Source: Malurus cyaneus samueli
Lineage: Eukaryota; Chordata; Aves; Passeriformes; Maluridae
Direction of reading: 5' to 3'
DNA length: 64,000 nt
Assembly (NCBI GenBank): GCA_009741485.1
Contig: CM019219.1
Span: 28,207,250 to 28,271,249 of the forward strand
Notes under the pieces: generated by a model
The model's database searches: none
What the model saw: only the letters and a program-made list of their open reading frames with translations
What the model was told of the DNA's origin: nothing
Shown: positions 29,401-44,400 of the stretch, piece after piece
Layout: every line of letters begins with the position of its first letter
Numbering within the stretch: the first letter of the stretch is position 1
Position numbers and translations under genes: made by a program

Positions 29401-32400
29401 TTTCTGTATTTTTGAATATTTAAAGCAGCCACTTGGGTCGTGCTCACGGTTTTAGTGCTCACATTTCCTAGGCCAGGAGTTCCCACGCTGTGGTGAGTTC
29501 CCACGAACAGCCTGTAAGCTGTATTAAAGTATTATGCAAAGAAGGCCCGTCACCTTCTCCCTAGAGGAGCTGGGGAACATCTGCCTGAGCACCAAGCATT
29601 GCTCAGAGCTTTGTGACTCCACCTGCAACCACCTACAGTCCAGCCCAAACACGGGAGCTGCCACAGCCACCCAAGGACAGTAGGGAAAGGTGGGCTTGGG
29701 GCAGCTTCCTTCAGCTCAGTGACACGGCTCAGCCCTGAGCCACGGCTGGATGCTGCTGCTGCTGCTCTTACAGCTCAAACACAGATCCCTTTCTGTGTGG
29801 GCATTGTGGCATGCATGCAAACCGACCTTGGAAACGCCCATTCTGGGCTTCTAAGATCTATTTTAAAAAGGCCTCCAGTGAGAGAGCCAGCAGACAAGTC
29901 ACCACAAGACAATTGCCACATATCAACATAATTAAGAAGCTACGTGCCTCACTACGCTGGCTGGGGCTGCATACTTCAAGCAGCCAAAGTGAAAACAACG
30001 TCTATCCTAAGTTCTTGAAAATGGACTTCTGTATGGGGTGGAGCAGGCAGCAACATGAAAAGATAAATCCACCTATCGTTGTCTCTTAGGCTTTTACTCA
30101 CTGCTGCATTTTATCACATTTTAGATCAAGCTTACTTCGTATTACAAGGCCAACTCAAACTGGCTGTTTTGGGAAAGACTGAGCCACAATGGTTTGGCTT
30201 TTCTCAAGAATGAGTCTGGGAAGGAATAGCCTTCCCCATGATGAAAAAGAAAAAAAAATTCTTCTAACCATTCAGAATGCCAAGCTTTGACACAAAGGTT
30301 TACAATTTGGCAGAAGGACCACTGTCAGCGACATGCCTTTTGTAGTCCCTGTGAAAATCTGCCCAAATTAGGCCAAGTTGAAAGCCTCTAAAGATCAGTA
30401 TGCACATGCTCAGAGGAGGTTTGATTGAAGCTGGCAGTAAAGCTCCCCAAAGTTTCTGTCTGCACTACACATGCTTCATCTTACACTATTCCTCTGAGGT
30501 GCCTGCAGTGAGCATGCCATATCCCAAGCCTCCATGAGCTGAGAAAACTTTTCCTGTAATTGCCACGTCTGCCTGCCAAACCCCGCCGCCGCACTGGGCG
30601 TTAGGCTGAAAAACACAAACCATTTCTTCTGAGACTTCAGTGGTTACACTCAGCAAACAGACAGAGGAATCACCCTGACTTGAATACAGAGGAGTAGAAA
30701 GCAGATGGGAAGGCAGGGATGTGTGTCAACAGGAACAGAAGGGGAGAAAAAGATATGCCAAGACAGGGTACACAGATAGGTGTAAAGACAAGAGAAACGG
30801 GTGCACAGTGCACAAAAGATTCATAAATGCAAGAGTGTTTCTCTTCAGAACATCCCACTGGATTTAGTATTTCTTCCTTCTGAGTCTTTCACCATTACTG
30901 AGTGAGCACGCACAAAATTTCCCTATGAAGAGGACTGTCCCACTTCTCCTAATATTTCCCTTACACAATGGTTTACACAGTTTGAGGTAGCAAATATTTA
31001 CCCTGTGAACTTGAGTTCCCAAACCAGCTAGTTGACCTCACTTTTAGTCATGAACTAAAACCAAACATTACACCTTTCTTTAGAATTCTTAGGAAATCAA
31101 GGCCTGGAAATACTCCCTACGCACATCCACCATAAGACAGTTGCATTCTAGTTCTCTGCCTACTCAAAAGCCCCATCATCACAGCACATTCAGTGTGACA
31201 TAAACTATCACATCTGCACTTGGGAGACAGCTAAATACGTCAGTAAGAAAGGATCTCAACTTACCCTTCTCAAGGAAGCCTCTGCGTTAACAGGAGTTTC
31301 TGGGTGGACCCATTTGGAGGAGGGCAGACCGAGTCCTGAGTAAGCATGTGTTCCGTTTGGATACTGCCAAATAATTGGATAAAGCCCTAGCTGATTATAG
31401 GAAGCAGAAGGATGAGCTTGTCCGAGAAGATGTGGAGACTGGTGTTGTAACATCTGTTGCTGCTGCTGGTGTGCTAATGCCAAATGGCTTAAGCTACTAG
31501 CATGAGCAGTCTCTAGTCGCGGGTGGGCACCCAGCAAGGAGGCAGCAGGCACTCCGGGCAACACTGCGGGAAGTAGATGAGGGTGATGAACAGAATGGTG
31601 AGATGCGCTACTAAGGGGGTGAGTGTTAATAGCGGACAAGGGAGCCTGAGCTGAAGACCCAGCGAGCAGATGGGATGAACCAGTTAATGCAGGATGATGA
31701 GCGTTTGGATTTAAACAGCTTCGGTGGGATGAGGAATGCAGAGGATAATTATGCTGATGCAAATAAGGTGAAATGTGATTAGTTCCTGTTTCTTGTCCGA
31801 TCAGAGTGGGGTCCCTGTACACTGTGAAATGTTCATTCTTGTCAATGATAAGAGGACTCTTAGTAGCTTCTAGAGCACTAACTCGAGCTGGAACCGGATG
31901 AAAACTAGACCTAGGCAAATCATGATCAGTTTTATTGGCTGACCTTGTTAATCCAGTAGCATGGCTGTTTTGGGAACTAACCTTAGACTTCACAGTATCG
32001 GAAGATTGGGTGAATTTAGGCTTAACATCAGGTGACTTTGTTTTAGGATGATCAACTGAAGCACTAGATTTTGACTTCACAGATTCGGGGACTGGACTTT
32101 GTTTACGCAGTTTACTCTCTTCTGCTAGAGAAGCTACATTTAACGAAGACATAAACGAGCCATACTGCACATTTTCAGAATTTAAGTGTTCATTTACTGG
32201 TAATGTTTTTACAACCCCAGGTTGTATCAAATCCGTTTTAACAGCACTGCTAACCCAACTTTGATCAGCTTCCTGTTTTCTTGCTTCAAGAAAATTTGCA
32301 TTTGAAAACTGCTTCTTTAAGTCACTGCTATGAGATTCTATTTTCTGAACTGTTTGCAAACCAAAGGTACTTGCAGCATTATCCTGATCCTCCTTCTCAG

Positions 32401-35400
32401 AGTTGTTTTTATTAGCAACATCAACACCACATTTTGGAGTAGGAGATCTGGGTAAAAACTGCTCATTTTTTAACTCCACAGTATGATGTTTTTCTGTATT
32501 ACTCTCTTGAACATGTGGATCCTTGGCATTCTGCTCATAGAGTGTTGGCTGCTCTGCTGCATGGAGTGAAGATTTTTCCTGCTGATCCAAGACTGACGAT
32601 CTCAGTCTTTCTGTCTCTTCATGGTTTTTATCCTGCTGTACTTCATCCCATGGAGATCGTCTCTCTGTTAGTGTCTGTTCTACTCCCTCAGTAGTTTGGG
32701 ATTTTCCTTCTTCTCCGTTTATCTTTGAAGTGTTCTTACTTTTTAACTCATTTTCTGAATTTTGCTCTGAGGATGAGTCTGTTAATCTTCTATTTGAAAT
32801 TTCCGAGTCACTGCTTTCAGAATAATCTGAGATATTGTCTGTCCGCAGTCTCTTCATATTTAATTTTTTTTCATCCTCTTCAGGTTTTCTTCTTTTACTA
32901 AGGAAGTGTTTATTTTTGGTTTTGGGGTTTTCTGTAAAAGATAAAAACATGTCTATCACATTTTCAGGCTAACACAGTTTTAGGAAGCTCTCCCTCCCTT
33001 TCCATTAACCGCTTTTACCTCCTCGACCTATATAATCGTATCTTTCATCTTTCATCTTCTCTTCATCAGGCATGCTGCTATCAGAGCCTTTCCTCTTATT
33101 TGGCCGAGTATTCCTCTGTTGCTGGTGCTGGTGAGAATTCTGTTTTGGTGCTGCAGTTTGGGAATTCATTGCTGGTCTGGGACTATTTGCTTGTGCACGT
33201 GTATAATGACCCTAAAAATAATTTGTATTAATGGACTTAAATGCAATGTTAATTAGTGTCTTTAAACATGTACTTTTAACATTCGCAACATACGAAAATA
33301 TTTAGGTAAAAAGATAAATGTATCTACGTGAACTGTGTTGCTGTTCTGGTTGGAACGAGACCGTCGGCGTGAAGTGATGCCAATATTTTCACCTTTCAAC
33401 AAAGAGTGAACAACATCATCTAGAAAGGTCATCTGAACCATAGAAGGATCAACATTCTGAGGTTCTAACACCTGGTTTATGTTAAAAAAAAAGAAAAAAG
33501 AGAAGAGAGAAAATAACAATCCACAGATGTTCAGACAATGCCCAATCTGTATTTTCTGTATCAGTGTTCACCAGTCTATTTTCTGCACCAAAGACTAATC
33601 AGAGAAAAGCCTACTTAATCCAGCCAAGCAGAACTAGCATACGACACAACAAATGCAGGGAAGTGTTGAACCAAAGCAAATGTGTCTTCACTTGTCACTG
33701 CAAAAATAACTTTTTCTAAAAAGGAAAAAGTATTCCACCACCAATTCTTTCCCCCTTCACTGACCTGTAAATTTGAGATTTAATAAGTTATTCACAGAAT
33801 AACCCTAAAATAGTAATTATGATATACAAGTATTTTATAAAATTCTTTTAATATACTGCAAGTTTTACTGCATAAGCACATTACAGTAGTGCTTCCAAGA
33901 GAGGCAAAACTGCTGCAGGAAGAGAACCAAAATGGCTGGACAGAAGAACTCTGAAACTACTCAGCATTACTAGTGAGAAATATTTCATAAAGTAGGAAAT
34001 GCCAACTAGATCTTCAAAGAATACGGCACAGTGGAAAAAATAACATTTGGGAAATATTAATTTGAGCAAATTAAGGGAATGAATTTGAGTAATAGACTAG
34101 CCTTAAATTTTTATTGTCACACATGGTTTTGTCAGTCATTTCAAGGCAGATGGGTCATTCACTCTATTACTATTGAGTCATTACTCTACTCTCCCAAAAT
34201 ATAATTCATTACTGGCATTAAAAGTACCAGTATTAATTCTTTTTGTAACATCAAATTCTGAAATAAAACTAAAACCCACCACAGCAAATATAAATTAGGG
34301 TTGTAGTAAATGCTTAATTAAATAAACTGCAGAAAACGATTATTTCATTTGCTTGGAAAAAGTGCTGCAGTGCTTAAGGATTTCATCCTTGTGAAAAGAA
34401 ATTCAACAGATGAGACAGGGAAGACCAGTTCTTCAAACTGGATTGCTTCACTTCAAAGACTTCACTAGTCAAACAGCAGCAGCAGAAGCAACGGTAGGAC
34501 TGGTATTAATCACATCACTGCACAAACGCTCGGCTCCAGGAGGATTGAACTGATAGCCCAATGCAGTTGTGCTGTGGTTTCAGCAAAGGGACAGCCTCAC
34601 CCTGCTGCAACTGAACCGACTCTGTGTGTTACTGAGAGCCACCATCAAAAACCAGACCCTCCCAAGGCTGAGTTCACCCACAGCTCGTTCCCTGAGGATC
34701 AACCATCAACTCACCTGGTCGTTCATAACCACCATAGTGCGAGTGAAGAGATCATGGTGAGTGATGATGCCAGTGAACCACTGGGTGGCAGAATCCTGTC
34801 TGTACACTCTCACCCTATAACCGTTTAAGGAATACGGACCTTTAGAAGAAGAAATAAAAAAGCCATTGAGGAACACAGAAGGAAAAAAAAAAGCACACAT
34901 GGATTTTCCTGCCTTTTTTTTTAAGCCTCACAGCAAACATATAGTGCACGTGGCATGGAGAGCTAACCACAGATTCAGGAAGACATTTTGAAATGCAAAT
35001 AGTACATATAAGTATGCTTTAAGCTAATTCTGTTAACATTTTCAACATACAATTTTCTTATCTAACTAAATCTTTCTGCAACCATGATGACATATGATGG
35101 GAAAATTCCTACCTACGAACAGCAACCACAGAAAAGTAATCTGAAAGGCTAGAAAGTGGCAGCAGCAGGTTATACAGAAGCTATTTAACAGGCTGGTCAC
35201 ATGCCCAAGATGCTTTGCTGGAGAAAAGATTTACATCTTGGTGGTTAGGCTCTGCATCTGCCAAGCCTTTCCCATAAGTGACCACAGAGTTTCTATCCAT
35301 TACAACAGGCAGAAAGGCAGCTGAGTGATCCCGTGCCTGTTACGGCCACACAGAACACTTAGTCACACACACACACACACTATGAAGACTTCAGCTCCTG

Positions 35401-38400
35401 TTTTCAGATGTACCAAATCCAAACAAACCTCACACATTTTGCACAGCTCAGTGCAAAAAGCCCAAGGGGATGGATGGGGAGCTAGTATGATACAGTACCT
35501 ATTTTACACTTCGTTTCAAGACCCAGAAATTGGATTTATCAACTTTACTCAGTTCAGTGTCTCACTTGATCACTGGAACTCTTAAGTTTCATTGCACTTG
35601 GTGTTTATATAGCATTTCATATGACCAAGCAACACTACCACCAAGTACAGTTCTAACTGCATGGATTTTGCTACTTCCGCACTCAAACCCCACGTCCCAG
35701 GTCAGGCAAACAGGAAGGGAGGAAAAACCAGTCAGTGACAACCTACAAACAGCCTAACTTAAGTGATTTAAGAGTGCTCAGCTGCTGAACCGCACAGGCA
35801 AGGCCAGAATTCCCCTGTCTTTCCTAAAGATAATTTTTTCCAAGCCCTGCCCAGTACATTAAACAAGCTCAAACATCTGCAGCAAACAGGCCAGAGACCT
35901 CACAGGTGACAGCTTTCTCTAATATCCACAGTCACGTGGGCATGTTATACCCTCTGCATGTGACAGTGCACTCCAAGAAGGACTGTTTTTAATATCAATG
36001 TTTAAGAGATCCAGAGAAGCACGAAAGCATGAATTATTTCCAAGTGGTCTCTTGAAATGCATTTTGCATGTGATGATATTTGTTTTTAAAACCAACTGGG
36101 AAGAAAAACACCACATCATGGCACCCTCCTTATCCCCATCCACCTCCTTCATGGCACAACTGAAACCTTGAGACCTCCTGAACCCCCATAGCCACCAGCC
36201 TTAACTCAAGGCTTGAGCATGTTTCCAGCTGCATAGACAAGACAATGGCCATTAAGTGTGCCAGCACAGCCACTGCCAATCACAGGTACATATGGGCAGA
36301 AAAAGAGGAACAATCCACAAACTTATGTCTCACATTTCCAGCCTTGGACCAGACGGGGTTCCCGTGGGGACAAGTTTCCGGACAGCTTTTCTCCAACCCC
36401 TACTCCATGCGCCCGTGCAAAATGCCTCCAGCTCAGCTCCCACACTTCTGACCGCCTGACCCATCCACATTCTCCACATCCTGAACTTCTAATGGCTGTC
36501 CCAAAGCTCTGCCTTACTCTGACCGTCTCAGTAAAATTTTGCCTATGTCTCTTCTTGCAGACTTACCATTCCTGCTCTGCTATCTGAGCTCCTCCTCCCT
36601 TGCACCCTGCTGCTAACTACACTGCACAGTGATTTTCAGTCTCTTGCACAAGCAGAGTCAGCCTCTTCCCAGCTTGTCTCATTTTAGCATTAATATGATT
36701 CCAGGACTTCCAAGTCCTTTCCCCCAGTCTTCTCAGCTTACAAGCACCATCCTTCCTTCTCCAACAGCTTCCAGCTTCTCCTATGCTGCCCTATATTGAC
36801 ACAATGCCAATTTCTTTCCTTTCTCCTTGTTCTGTTTTGTGTCCGTCCTTCATCCCAGCTGTTACCCTATCTATTTTTAAAGGAGAGTTATCTACCTTTA
36901 AAACAGTAGGTTGGGTTGTTTTTCTTTTTTTTTTTTACATGCTGATGGGGTGACAGGAAGAAGAAGAAAAATTAAACTGCAGTCACACGGCACAGGCCAG
37001 CTCAGCTCCAGCCCAGCCACAAGCAGCCATTACAGGAAAAGCCTGGCTTTGCCTCCAGTCCCTGGCTGAATCACGCTCAGTTACACATTGTTCAAACAGC
37101 CTGTGCCGTACTATGAGGGAATATGTTCAGGGCTGAAGCACACTCAGTGTTTCAAGAGGATTATTATACATGCAGCCTGAGATTGTAATGATAAAACATC
37201 TAATAGGAAGAAAGAAATAAAATATTTTAATTGTTAAAAATCAAAGACGCTTTACTACGTTCCCTGAACCGGTTTTATTTGTCCCAAAAGCTTTCAACTT
37301 GGCCAAGTTTGGGAGGAGTTTGATTTGACTTTTTTTTAAACAAGAAATAAACTACTTTCCTGCCAAAGCTACAATCTCTACTGCAAAGCATGCTGCTGTG
37401 ACTGCCGCCCAAAGGAAAGGTTAAATGTGCCAATTTTTTTTTTTTTAAGTCTCATTCTTGCAAATAATTGGACTGGTTTTGACAAAAATTCTTCCTCCTC
37501 AAATCGACATGTTTCTTTTCAAACATTTGGAACCATATTTTAATGCTTCTATCCAACTATCCTCTTTCTTCAGATGAACTGTGTTTTAATGGCAAGAATC
37601 AAAGTAGAAAATACTAACTTCTGAGTTGAAGGTTTCAGCATCACAGAAGACAAGGAAAAGGCTGGATTCTAAAAATGTTGTAGAGAATGATGTAAGAGAA
37701 TATGGTAACAACCTTAAGAGATGCATCTGGACAAAAAAGAATTGAAAACGTAGCTGAAATTGCAGGGAACAAGAAGATGGTAATGGAGAAGGTCAAGCAA
37801 ACCAGAGAAAAGAGAGGAGGAGAAAAGGAAGGAGAGCATGACCAGATTACAGCAGCTAGCAGTGCCAGTGGGCTGTCCGTAAGCCACTGGAAAGTTTGTG
37901 CCAACGTGAAGTCTGCATGCCCAGGAGCAGATTACATCCTGGGAGAATGCAAGGGCAGCCTCTGCTGGCTGACCACCACCCCTGCCATGGGGCTGAAGTG
38001 GGGGCACCGCCAAGGCCCTGCTGAGGAAGCAGTGTCTGCTCAGGTCACACACTACATCAGGGAACAACTGCATCTACAGCTTCTCCTTAGATCAGGACAG
38101 CCAGCTTCAAGGACCCTGGCTTTTGATTCAGCTCATCATCTACTCTTCATTTGTGCCCTTCTAAGCACAGAAACCTCTGTTTGTGAACTTACATTTATAA
38201 AAACAAAAATACAGTCTTAGGATGATGGGATGTAAATGAGTTGCATGGATGATGGGCTGGCAGTCTCATTTAAATGACCATTTCAGTACTGCTGGAGCTC
38301 TGCTCAACTATTGATCCTGTACCAGTGGACACAGAGGCTTTTACAATAGTCTTATTATTGTTACTCTAATGAAATTTAATAAACAAGTTCAATTTTCGTT

Positions 38401-41400
38401 TCCTTTTCATATAGCCCTAATTCAATTTTGCATCACCTCTCAATCCAGTTTCGTCTGCAAATTTCATCAACAGACTATTAACTTCTATTGCATCTGAGGA
38501 TATCAAAGTAAAATCTAAAATGATTAACAACCACATATCAACTTACTATCTATACAATTCCACATGGTGCTTTTTTCAGCATCCTTTTTCTGTGGCCAAT
38601 AAGAATAATCACATCTCGTCAAATGAGAAACTCCACAGAATGAAAGACAGAAGTTTTTTTACCGTAACTTCAATATTATACTTACCATACTCCTTTGGTC
38701 TTCTGATCTTGGTTTTATCAAAGACAACAGGCAGCAAGGAAACCTCAGAGCCATGCTTAAAATATCTGATTATTTACAGCTTCCCTCCCAATATTCACAC
38801 ACAAAATGACTGAAGCTGCTTTTGTTCTGAAGCTGCTTTCCTCTGCTTGCTTGGGGGTTTTAGTCCAGACACGCAGAGGTTGGTTTCTGTCTCCAGTAAC
38901 TCCTCTGCAGATCTTCCTAAACTTAATGAATATACTGCAAATGCATACTGTATTTCAACCATCAGCAAGATGGTAATTTCTTCTAATTTATACTATTTTT
39001 CTTGTAATTTGTATCTACAGTGTAAATATCACTGTACACAACTTTTTCTGCAACCTTCAGCATTAGAATCGAGTTACAAATCGTAACTCATTTGAAAGGC
39101 ACAATTCAATCAGGGGATGAGGGTGTGGGGTGGGGATCTGAAAATATTCTTCATCTGTGACAGAACTGTGAAGAACTACAAGCACAGACAGGTATCTGAG
39201 AAGTTATCACACGTAACACTAACAGAGCACAGAACAGTTTTAAACATGGCAAAATGTGTGTGGATGCCATTCATACACACTTATTTTCACAACAAACTTT
39301 ATAAAATATCTATGTCCAGACTAATGATATTCAGCTTTTGCTGTAATCACTAGAACATCAAACATGTTAAGAACAGTCTGAAGCAGTCACCAACAGCTTC
39401 TTACACAGTCTTTTTTTTTTATTAATAAATACTTTCAAAAAGTAACTTTTAAGTTAGAAATACATTCTCCATTATATCACAAATGATATGTGATGAGTCC
39501 CACACAAGTAATGGCCTTAAACTAGCTAACACAGAATATAAATAACACAATTTCCCACATAATTACCTTGCATAAAAATCTCCTGAACCTTTTGTTCCTT
39601 TACCCAGGCTTTTACCTCCTCATGTAACTGCGGGTTATCCCTGAGAACTGGGTTTAGACTGTCTACGTCGTCCTAAAGTAGAGATTAAAAAAAGAACCAT
39701 ATGTTATGTTTACTTGTAACATTTTTATTTTCCTAGATGTATTTTAAAATACAATTTGAAGTAGTTAGATGTTAATTTTACTGATTGCCTACAAATCCCT
39801 GTGCTATTTTTAGAAAAAACTTAAAAGCATAACATAGTGCTAGAAGTTATTTCATGGGAACACAGTATGTCAGATCCCACATGTGGCCAGACTTGTAAGC
39901 TATTAATAGGATCACACTTTCATAAATACTGTCTCACTGCAGGCTAAAAATGCCCTCTAAATACTTAAATGTTTAAAGGTATGCACAAAGAAGCATTTAA
40001 ATATTCTTCTTAATCTGTTTTCTGTATCTGTTAAATTTAATATGGCCATATTGAACACAAACAGATATAAACCCCACAAATATAATGCATAAGCAGTGTT
40101 TTAAGAAAAACAAGCATTCTGAGAGAAAACACCATCACTGGTTTTCAAATATGTTGGCCTTTGTTAGCTATGTAGTTTCAAATAAGACACATTTTATTAT
40201 AATCAGTTCTCCTAGAAAAGATTCCTTTTTCACCATTTGGTAGGCTACCATGCAGGAAATAAAGACATATTCAGTAGCTCTGTCCTTCTAACAGGAAAAA
40301 AAAAAAAACTAGGCATAGAATCTGGTTCATATCTTTGCAAGCATGGCTTAAATCATCATTCTTCTCCAGACTCCTAGGACACCTATTTCTCTATTTCAGA
40401 GCAAACTTGCTATTTCTTCTCACAGTCTTTGAGGCTGTGGCAGAGAAAAAAACCCTGGTGGCTCCTCATGCAGAAGATGGCCTTGGAAATCCGTGAGCAG
40501 CCGCAACATTCACTTATACCAAGAGAACTTCAGACAGCTAAAATAATGAGTGCAATTCTCCACATACAAAATGTAAAATGTTGGTTGTATCAGCACTGCA
40601 GCTGAGATCAAGCAATTTCTTTCCTTGATCTCCAACAAGTTCCTTGATGTTTCACAATTTATTATGAAGAGCTCCAGCCACAGAATACAAAGATACAAGC
40701 AACACCCAGCAAATCGTGCATTGCTGCCAGGCCCTCCAGTGACACGAGCAATTTCTCTCTATTCATCTGGATGAGATTATTCTTGCTAACCAACTGATCA
40801 CAGGATATCCATTTCCAATTCAAAATTCACTTCCTGACACTTGGAGATTTGATGTGCTCCACTACGGAGAATGTATCAATGCTTTGGTTAGTAGAGAAAA
40901 TTATTCTCTCCCTCTCCTTATGCTTTTGCAAAAGATATGGCCTTGGATCCTGAAGAAATTATCAAGATGACTGTTTTAATACATGTAAATTGGAATAAAG
41001 TGAAAGTGAAGAAGATCGACAGGACCTCTACCACAAGGTTCAAAATACCAACCAAGTAAGTGTGCTGCTAGCATTACCAGAGGCACGAAGGGTCACAAAT
41101 AAAATTTATTCAAGGATGGCCTCTCCTGAGGCTATTTAAAAAGAGAGCATTAGCTATCCTGTATACTCGTGCAAATTCATTTTTGCATTGATCCTACACA
41201 CAGAAGCACCACCACAACTGGAAAGAGGGAATGATTTGCCAGGGGAACACAGCAAATCCTGGAACTGTAGCTGTATGATGATCAATCATCTGTCCTCCTT
41301 CCCATGCACTCTCTTTCAGAGCAGCTGAAAGATATTCCCGCACCAAAAATTTCCCTGCTCAGATCCACAAGCACTGGATCTGAGCAACAGACCAAGGACT

Positions 41401-44400
41401 GCAATACTGACTTTGGCTGACTTACAAATGCAGTTAAAATGTGCAGACTTTGTACATTTTGAGTAACTCCTTCAGTTCCAGCTAAGAAAATCTGTATCTT
41501 CATTTTGAGACTATACACATCGAGTAAGTATACCAGGATGACAAACCTGTTTCTGTTAATATTACACTACTTTCATGAGTTCTTTACACAATGTTTTTGA
41601 GTCTGTATGTCATCCTAAGTCACTTTTGATTTGTTTCCTGCAGGCAACACACACTGGTGCTTTTCTTTTTTTAGATTTCACATCCTTCCTAAGCATCTTG
41701 GCCTTCTTTGAACTTGACACTGAAGATAGTGGCCATCCTACATTTAGTACATTTGAACCTCTATCCCCTATTCAGATGCATGACCTTTGGCTGAGAGTGC
41801 TCCATGTGAACACTCAGAAAAGAAGACTGCAAAGTCCATTTTGTACTTATTTCCTCACTCTAAAAGAAAAATAAGCTCATCTCAAAGATAAGCTACAAAA
41901 GGCACAAGTTAGGTCGAAGACCCATTACACAGACTGCATGAAGGTATGGGATTACGTAGAGGGTATCAAAGAGAACCCAGAGTTTCTAAATATACACACA
42001 ATACACATTTAACATATCATTACAGTGTAGGGGGGAAGACACTAACGGAGTAAGTTTCTGAAATCTCAAAAATTCTTTTGTGTACACGCATCTATGAAAA
42101 AATGTGTGCCATGACTTACCTTTTTCCATCTTCCGTCATAAATCTCGACATCTAAAACCCAGGAAATTAACTGCATAGTATGTGAAACTGTAAAGCAGTG
42201 GCCTTCACCACACTGTTTCAGCACACATCAGAAACTTTGGCAAAAGCAGGGCGACAGAGGACAAGAAGTAAGGCTGATGACTAGGATCTTCCCCATTTTA
42301 GCACTTAAGACAAGCAGATGACTGCGGTTCCCAGTTCTTTCCCTGTGCCTATATTGCCCAAGAAACAATTGCTGTCTACAGACCTAAACCCTGGCAATTG
42401 TCTTGGTTGAAGCATGATTGACAGATTAAACTCCAGAAGATTTAAATGCCCTGCAGGATTTTCCTCCAGATTTTTCCTCATCTGAAAGCAGTTTTACAAA
42501 CAAAACTAAGTATAGTACCCTCCCCTAGACTCGTTTTTCCACAAGTCCTGCAATACCTCCTCCAGAAGGATGTTAATGCTGGTTTGAAATCTTTATGCAA
42601 ATCAGGATGCAAATCAAATAAATGAGACTGCTATATTCTTCTTCAGATCTACTGTAGGAAGCTCTTTATGTACTTCAAGTGGCAGTGCCCCTTGCTCCAT
42701 GAATGACTATATGCAACTCTGGGAAGAGGACTAAGGGTGTATGGGCTAGAAAAATATGGTTGAGATAATCCCTCCTACTCTTCTGGAAAACAGTCGCATG
42801 AGGCAATGTGACTACCAGAAGCTTGCCAATCTATGACAGGTTTTTTACATATTTGCTGATATAGTCTTCCCTCTTTCTAGATCAAAAGAGGAACTCACTT
42901 CTGGTGGACTGGACTTTACACTTAATTATGCAAAGAACTGGGTCAGCTGCATGTCTCTCTAGGTCATCATTCTTACCTGCTGAGGATGTGCTCGACTCTA
43001 AGAAGTCCTGAGAAGAACAGAAAATGAACTTTTCCCCAAATATCAAAGTGATCCTGTGATTTTCTGAGTTTATCTGTTCTTTATCCTTGTGCAAAATGAT
43101 ACAAGCAGGTTAAAACTACGGACCATACTATCAGGTTAAGATACCACACTGGTATAACCAAGAAGGAGAAACCTTTGTCCAGAGAAAGCTTATTTGGACA
43201 AAAATAATTTATCATTGTTCAAAATAATTTATCATGCTTCAAAATTCCCTTAAGATCAAACAGGAATTTCAAGACAGTACCCACAGAAAACCTAGTCATA
43301 TCTTGATGAGAATTCTACTCACTCTCCATCCACAAAAAAAAATTACTGTCCAAGAGACTGAGAGGTATCCCTAGATGTGCTGAACCTGCACAATGACCAA
43401 AGACTTGACAAAGCACCTCTCAAAGGCTCAAATAATCAGAAGTTCCTTCTCCATTTTGGGCAGCCAGGTATATTTGGAATAGAAAGGCCTACACATTTCC
43501 ACACCTACCTCTCCCACAAGACCTGAACTACTGAAGCAACACGTTGCCTTGGCATTTTAAAATACTCTCCCAAGTCATCATTCAGAAACTTGAGGGGCAG
43601 AAATGAGTTCACTGAGAGATGAGCCCCTGGAGCAAAGACCAACAAAGAGGTGGATTCCAATCACTGCTTCCATCCCCCCACACAGAGCCTGCACGCTGCT
43701 CTTGGGAGGGTACACAATCTCTGGCCAGCTGTCAACTCCACACTTTCAGTGAAGAAGAGGAGGAGATCTGACAATATGCATTCCAAGTACATCAATCCTA
43801 GAAAAACAGTGGCTTTTGGCATTAAAAAGGCTTAGATCAGCCCTAAGTCTCAACACACATCAGGAATCTGCAAACCTTCCTTTGGGAAAGCTCCTTCCTT
43901 GGTCATGGTGTCTCTGCATTTGGCTTCATGCATCAAGGACATCTTTCTAATATCAGCAGGAACTCATTTCAGCTGGTGTTTTACAGAGAAACACTAAGTA
44001 GATTTTGCAGTCCTCACAAAGGTCAACGCCACATTAGTCCTCACCATCTGTGGCTTAATTAACTATAGCTTCCTCTGGCTGCTTAGAGGTTTTCTGATAA
44101 TTTAGGACACGAATTAGATGAAAACTAGTACGTAACCAACTTGACAGTCCTGTTTACAATGTTTACACAGTGAGCACTGCACACGGAAACACGCATTTTG
44201 TTAGGACTTCAATGGTAGAGGGATCACATGTAAATTCGAACAGTGAAAATTAAAAACTCAGAGATCAAGGTCCTGAAGCTTTAGTTTTGTTCTTGTTTCG
44301 GAAGTGACGGTTAGTTTCTATAAAATGAGACCCCCAACCCTTTTTTTCCTTTGGCAGCAAATCATTTGTACAACTTCACTGAACTTCAGCTGCATAGAAA

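Noticed and set aside
37702..38220. 172-codon plus-strand frame in the 4.7-kb intron
   Set aside because: No recognisable domain, no splice partners and no promoter features.
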